A stretch of 17,864 nucleotides of DNA from Bacillota bacterium (GTDB taxonomy: Bacteria > Bacillota > Bacilli > Bacillales_A > Planococcaceae), in the NCBI GenBank assembly GCA_023405135.1, contig JAEXYZ010000099.1:1-17864 (forward strand), read 5' to 3'. Below the pieces are notes generated by a model that did not search any database, was not told the origin of the DNA, and saw only the letters and a list, made by a program, of their open reading frames with translations. Made by a program: the position numbers and the translations under genes. Positions 14,481 to 17,864 of the stretch are shown here, in pieces (positions within the stretch are counted from its first letter, which is position 1; every line of letters starts with the position of its first letter).

Positions 14481-14500
14481 GTTTCTATTAAGTTTCTATT
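14481..14500. promoter_or_regulatory. 11-bp direct repeat, candidate AraC-type operator
   Basis: GTTTCTATT occurs at 14481-14489 and again at 14492-14500, exactly one helical turn apart, about 30 bp upstream of the cre site. A TTTTCGAAAA palindrome follows. Direct repeats in register upstream of the promoter suit binding by the neighbouring AraC-family protein. Confidence 0.45.
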
Positions 14501-14532
14501 TTCGAAAACTAAAAGAAGAACTTGCGAAGTAT

Positions 14533-14584
14533 AAAAAAAACCCTTATGAACTTGCTATAACAAATAGCAAAATCCAAGGGTTTT
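14533..14584 (-). terminator. Intrinsic terminator of the AraC-family regulator gene
   Basis: AAAACCCTT (14537-14545) and AAGGGTTTT (14576-14584) form the base, and GCTAT/ATAGC an inner stem. On the minus strand it ends with a run of eight T. It lies about 100 bp after the regulator's stop codon. Confidence 0.8.
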
Positions 14585-14681
14585 AAAACATATATTCAAA
14601 ATTTAAAGCAAATTCAGACAAAGGGGAATCTAAAAAAAAACCTAAGTAAATTTTTTAGATTTTTAAATTAAAATTATTTTT

Positions 14682-15737
14682 TCATTTTTTTCTTTGGATC
14701 CTTAATAATAAATTTTCTAGGGATTTACTAATTTCATTAAGTGATTGAAAATCTTCTTCGCTCAGCGTTTTTTCTTCTTTATCTTTTTCTTGGGCTGTCA
14801 TTTCAGTATCCTGAATTCCTTTTTTATTAGAAATTAATTTATAAAATTCTTTGTCTTCAAGGTATCTTTTCTCTCTTAATTCAGAATTAAGAGTTCTCTC
14901 TGAGGAAAGCTGTTTTCTGTATTCTGAAGGAGTTTTACCAAAACTGTTCCGAAATGCTGTATTAAAAGATTTAACATCAGAAAATCCATAAGACAATGCT
15001 ATATCTGAAATTTTCTCATCAAAATCTGAAAGAGCATAAGTCGCTTCACGTAGTCGAATTCGTGTAAGATATTCATAGTAATTAATACCTAGCTGTTGTT
15101 TTACAATTTGAGAAATATAACTTTTATGGTATCCAGATACTAATGAAAGCTCTTCAAGACTGATTTTATTTTTATAATTATTTTCAATATAAGTAATAAT
15201 TTTATTTACAGCATCTGTTTTTTTCTTATTACTTGCCATCTCCATTGAAGAAATCTTCTTTGGAGAAAAATTTCTTATTAAATTTGCCGCCAGTTGACTA
15301 AGAAGGCATTCGAAGTAAATTTTTTCAGAAGGTGCATCCCCTTTTATATATTGAATCATTTCGAAAATTAGTTTCCTTAAACAATTAAAATCCTCATTAT
15401 ATCTCGTCTTTTCATAGGATCTACAGTTAAAATGAAGCAAATGATAATCACTATAATAACTGCTAAAGTATATCGGATTAAGATGTATAACCATAGCGAT
15501 AGAATTTGACTTTCTTGCAAGAGTAGCATGTCCAACATTTGAGTTGATGAGCATCATATCATCTTCTTCTAAAATATAATTCGATCCATTTATACTTACC
15601 TCAATTTCTCCTTGTAGAACTGTGATTAGCTCTAGCTCATTATGCCAGTTATAATGATAGGAACTAATATAATAAACATATTGTTTTATATCGATATCTC
15701 TTTTGTTGTTTTTCCAGACATAATTCATAAGTCCCAT
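14682..15737 (-). CDS. AraC-family regulator with cupin sensor, probable tartrate operon activator
   Basis: Transcription factor of 351 residues. Residues 15-85 form a cupin-like effector domain (H-N-E-L-E-L-I-T-V-L-Q-G-E-I-E-V near 32). Residues 175-278 hold the double helix-turn-helix (I-S-L-E-E-L-S-L-V-S-G-Y-H-K-S-Y), with the AraC signature K-I-S-D-I-A-L-S-Y-G-F-S-D-V-K-S-F then F-G-K-T-P-S-E-Y-R-K. A charged, helical C-terminal extension of about 73 residues follows the DNA-binding domain, which is unusual for the family. GTGAGG lies 11 nt before the ATG. It is on the same strand as the tartrate operon, 305 bp upstream of it and separated by a terminator. It probably activates that operon with tartrate as effector (inferred). 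E. coli uses the LysR-type TtdR for the same job, so the regulator type has been exchanged. Confidence 0.85.
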   Translation of the reverse strand: MGLMNYVWKNNKRDIDIKQYVYYISSYHYNWHNELELITVLQGEIEVSINGSNYILEEDDMMLINSNVGHATLARKSNSIAMVIHLNPIYFSSYYSDYHLLHFNCRSYEKTRYNEDFNCLRKLIFEMIQYIKGDAPSEKIYFECLLSQLAANLIRNFSPKKISSMEMASNKKKTDAVNKIITYIENNYKNKISLEELSLVSGYHKSYISQIVKQQLGINYYEYLTRIRLREATYALSDFDEKISDIALSYGFSDVKSFNTAFRNSFGKTPSEYRKQLSSERTLNSELREKRYLEDKEFYKLISNKKGIQDTEMTAQEKDKEEKTLSEEDFQSLNEISKSLENLLLRIQRKK

Positions 15738-15809
15738 TCATTAAACAACCTCACTTTAATATTAATCATCAATTCTATAAACTAATAATATTTACTTTAT
15801 TTTTAATTT

Positions 15810-15838
15810 TCTATAATTTTATCACTATTAATTTACAA
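15810..15838 (-). promoter_or_regulatory. Candidate SigA promoter of the AraC-family gene
   Basis: On the minus strand, TTGTAA (15833-15838), a 17-bp spacer and TATAGA (15810-15815), about 73 bp before the start codon. The surrounding DNA is very AT-rich, so a chance match is possible. Confidence 0.35.
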
Positions 15839-15875
15839 GTAAAAAGATTGTTTACAACAGAAGTCGCTTCATACA

Positions 15876-15917
15876 AAAAGAGGGGCTATCCAGAAATACT
15901 TTCTGAATAGTCCCTTT
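15876..15917 (-). terminator. Terminator of the SLH-domain gene
   Basis: An imperfect hairpin (GGGCTATCCAGAA around 15883-15895 pairing with TTCTGAATAGTCCC at 15901-15914) is followed on the minus strand by CTCTTTTT. It lies just after the SLH gene stop codon. Confidence 0.7.
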
Positions 15918-15930
15918 CACAACATACACC

Positions 15931-17004
15931 TTATTCTTCAGTTATTACAAATAATGATAGTGTCATAATTTTAGAGAATTGTGCACGTGTTAAATTCCCT
16001 TTAGGATTGAATTTTCCATTTTCCCCACCAATTAGTTCTAACTGTTGTAATAGACCAATCGAATCGATTGTTTCTTCACGCATTTGATCTCGATCCACAA
16101 AAGTATTATTCGTTCCAACTGCTTCTGGATCTAAACCTTTAGCCACTAATAAATTTGCTGTTACATAAGCCATTTCCTCACGTGTAACTAGTTTATTTGG
16201 CTCAAATTTTTCGCCATCAAATATATCAATTAATCCATATTCTTCTAGAATTGCAACTTCCTTTGCACCCCAGAAATTTTGAAGATCTGTATAAGTTGCT
16301 GGTCCTTCATAATCTTCATTAACATCTAACCCTGATGCACGGAAGATCATCCCTGCTAATTGTCCGCGAGTTACTTGTCCATTAGGATTAAATGTTGACT
16401 CTGTAGTACCGTTTACAATTCCTACTTGATATAGTAGCTGAATATAACTTTCTGCCCAATGTCCCATGCTATCCTTAAAGTAACCGCCCGCCTTTAAATC
16501 AAAATCCTCACGATTAATTACCGTAACGATTTCTTGTGCTTCTTCTTTAGTAATCTCATGCCATTGTCCTTCACCATATATTTCAGCTTTAAAGGAATTT
16601 CCAGACTTAATAATCTTTACTTGAATAGAATCGCCAAAAACTTCTTTCATCTCTTCATATTCTTCTAAGAATGCCTCTTCACCTTCATAATAAAGGTTTG
16701 TACCTTCCTCATACGACTTTTTAATCGCCTCTAATGATACTTTTAAAATAAAACTATTTTTGTTTTTATCAGCTATGATCGTCATTTCATCATCTGTGAA
16801 ATCTAACTTTGCAATGACCATCAGTTTATAAAGATCCTCAAAAGTATTTACTTGTTGCTGATTTTCACCAGTTGCTGCAAATAACTTTTGATCAGAGAGA
16901 ATATTGGAAACTCCTACTGTATTTTCTTGTGCTTGTGCATTGAATGTAAATCCTGTTGTTAATAAAGAAACTGTTAACGCTCCTGCGAATATTATTTTTT
17001 TCAT
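15931..17004 (-). CDS. Exported protein with three C-terminal SLH repeats
   Basis: Secreted cell-wall protein of 357 residues. The Sec signal peptide probably ends A-Q-A at residue 25. Residues 30-170 form an acidic alpha/beta region I do not recognise. Three S-layer homology repeats follow, at about 174-228, 236-290 and 300-352; their conserved ends read V-T-R-G-Q-L-A, V-T-R-E-E-M-A and L-T-R-A-Q-F-S. Such repeats bind pyruvylated secondary cell-wall polymer and fix the protein to the surface. The SLH block is C-terminal, whereas many S-layer proteins carry it at the N-terminus. AAAGGGG precedes the ATG. It is monocistronic, and the role of the N-terminal region is unknown. Confidence 0.88.
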   Translation of the reverse strand: MKKIIFAGALTVSLLTTGFTFNAQAQENTVGVSNILSDQKLFAATGENQQQVNTFEDLYKLMVIAKLDFTDDEMTIIADKNKNSFILKVSLEAIKKSYEEGTNLYYEGEEAFLEEYEEMKEVFGDSIQVKIIKSGNSFKAEIYGEGQWHEITKEEAQEIVTVINREDFDLKAGGYFKDSMGHWAESYIQLLYQVGIVNGTTESTFNPNGQVTRGQLAGMIFRASGLDVNEDYEGPATYTDLQNFWGAKEVAILEEYGLIDIFDGEKFEPNKLVTREEMAYVTANLLVAKGLDPEAVGTNNTFVDRDQMREETIDSIGLLQQLELIGGENGKFNPKGNLTRAQFSKIMTLSLFVITEE

Positions 17005-17106
17005 TATCCATTCCCCTTTCTACCTAAGTGTACTAAAGGATTAGTTCTACTATCAATAACAATTAGTAATTTTATTTAAAAAAAAACAATTATTACCATA
17101 TATTTT

Positions 17107-17126
17107 ACTAGTAAGTTAGTACTAGT
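17107..17126. repeat. Paired ACTAGT palindromes upstream of the SLH gene
   Basis: ACTAGT occurs at 17107-17112 and 17121-17126 with an 8-bp spacer, about 100 bp upstream of the SLH gene start. It could be a regulatory site; in AT-rich DNA this is only a weak signal. Confidence 0.25.
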
Positions 17127-17430
17127 CTTTGAAATACTATACAAGCCCCAATTCCTATAAGTTTGAGTGACATTTTTTAAAAATTATATATTTAAACGAT
17201 TTTTATTAACAAGTTATGTAGAGTTATTTCTAACTTCATTTTTTTCACAATTTAATTGCTTGCTCTGCTAGTTTTGTTGATAAATTACATATTTTTCTAT
17301 TCTTGCTCCTAAAACTCCTGTGGTTTATGCTATTTTATTTTCTATGTGTACACCTGCACAATTTAAAATTGCGTCGCTCGGAACGATGCATTGCTGGATT
17401 TTGTTGTAATATAAAAAGCACCCTCTGTTT
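17127..17430. other. Gene-free stretch
   Basis: No open frame with a ribosome site was found on either strand. A small hairpin (GCGTCG with CGATGC, around 17371-17389, one G-T pair) sits in locally more GC-rich sequence that looks unlike its surroundings. This could be part of a small RNA or a decayed mobile sequence, but nothing is recognisable. Confidence 0.3.
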
Positions 17431-17482
17431 GAACTGCCCCGTAAAAGTTAGACTCTAATCTAATTTTTACGGTGGTTTTTTA
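17431..17482 (+). terminator. Strong hairpin with U-run; possibly an IS3-type end
   Basis: A 14-bp stem (17439-17452 with 17459-17472, one G-T pair) with a 6-nt loop is followed by TGGTTTTTTATC, a good intrinsic terminator on the plus strand. The entry GAACTGCCCCGTAAAAG then TTAGAC resembles terminal repeats of IS150-group IS3 elements as I remember them. No transposase frame is present. There is no gene ending just upstream on this strand, so a solo IS end or remnant is a reasonable alternative to a gene terminator. Confidence 0.5.
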
Positions 17483-17781
17483 TCACCACATCATTTCATT
17501 CTATTATAAAAAATATAACATTTTTATAAAATTACTCCCATAAAAGAATTTCCATTAAACACCAGCCTTATATTGAGTTTTCCTCGTCTAATAATGAATA
17601 TACACATTCTTATAAATTAATCAATTTCGGCACCTTTTCACGTGTGTAAGCTCCATTGCCAACGTAACGTTTGGCTATACATTTTACCAGAAGTATAATG
17701 ATATTGGTTCATTACAAAAACTTTCTAATCATGATTCTCTGTAAACGCTAAAATAGAATCAACAGAATTTGCTCATTTGGT

Positions 17782-17810
17782 TTGAACACTTTTTCACTAT
17801 TCAATATACT
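17782..17810 (+). promoter_or_regulatory. SigA-type promoter of the gene starting at 17854
   Basis: TTGAAC (17782-17787), a 17-bp spacer and TATACT (17805-17810). Transcription would begin near 17817, about 37 bp before the start codon. Confidence 0.6.
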
Positions 17811-17815
17811 TCTAG

Positions 17816-17837
17816 TAAACTAGTATTATTTAGTTTA
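17816..17837. promoter_or_regulatory. Inverted repeat over the transcript start (candidate repressor operator)
   Basis: Perfect 7-bp arms TAAACTA (17816-17822) and TAGTTTA (17831-17837) lie between the predicted transcription start and the ribosome site. A protein bound here would block transcription, so the downstream gene is probably repressor-controlled. Confidence 0.45.
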
Positions 17838-17853
17838 TTGGGAGGCTGTACTA

Positions 17854-17864
17854 ATGGAGGAGAA
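17854..17864 (+). CDS. Start of a gene cut off by the window edge
   Basis: An ATG at 17854 is preceded by GGGAGG (17840-17845) at ideal spacing and by a clear promoter. Only three codons (M-E-E) are visible, so nothing can be said of the product. Confidence 0.5.

Noticed and set aside
1..17864. CRISPR arrays, tRNA or rRNA genes, riboswitches, prophage genes
   Set aside because: No regularly spaced repeats, no tRNA or rRNA signatures, and no phage structural or integrase genes seen on either strand.

Overview
The window is AT-rich chromosomal DNA from a low-GC Gram-positive bacterium. Strong purine-rich Shine-Dalgarno sites, A/T-ending codons, lipoprotein signal peptides, SLH-domain and YdhK-type proteins, and an AdeR-Ald alanine module all fit Bacillaceae/Planococcaceae (a Lysinibacillus- or Solibacillus-like host). 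That placement is inferred from protein families, not from a database search.

Layout. Positions 1-245 hold only coding-like scraps. They are followed by a truncated, degenerate GGDEF membrane protein (246-755, minus). Next is an Rgg-family regulator (898-1773, minus) facing a divergent 32-residue peptide gene (1886-1984, plus). The peptide gene has a strong Shine-Dalgarno site, its own terminator and a perfect inverted repeat in the shared promoter. This looks like a complete Rgg/short-hydrophobic-peptide pheromone system and is the most interesting item in the window. From 2413 to 5159 (minus) a sensor kinase and response regulator pair is followed by a Met/His-rich DUF1541 lipoprotein (YdhK). 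The kinase and ydhK promoters carry the same 11-bp tandem repeat at the same distance from the -10 box, so they probably form a self-contained regulon. A secreted thermonuclease lipoprotein (5287-6066) follows.

Positions 6196-10637 form an alanine-use module: an amino acid permease (minus), the divergent PucR-type activator AdeR, and alanine dehydrogenase Ald. TTTGTGAA-type elements recur in all three promoters, and a 12-bp-arm palindrome lies upstream of ald.

Positions 10740-14377 (minus) are a four-gene operon: SLC13/DASS carboxylate transporter, L-tartrate dehydratase alpha and beta subunits (TtdA, TtdB), and an FAH-fold enzyme. A near-consensus cre site and 11-bp direct repeats lie upstream. 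An AraC-family regulator (14682-15737) sits just beyond and is the likely activator. The pathway would import tartrate and dehydrate it to enol-oxaloacetate, with the FAH protein tautomerising or decarboxylating that product.

Positions 15931-17004 encode an exported protein with three SLH repeats. The last 850 bases are non-coding apart from a terminator-like hairpin that may be an IS3-type end. A new gene with a clear promoter and operator-like repeat begins at 17854 and runs off the edge.
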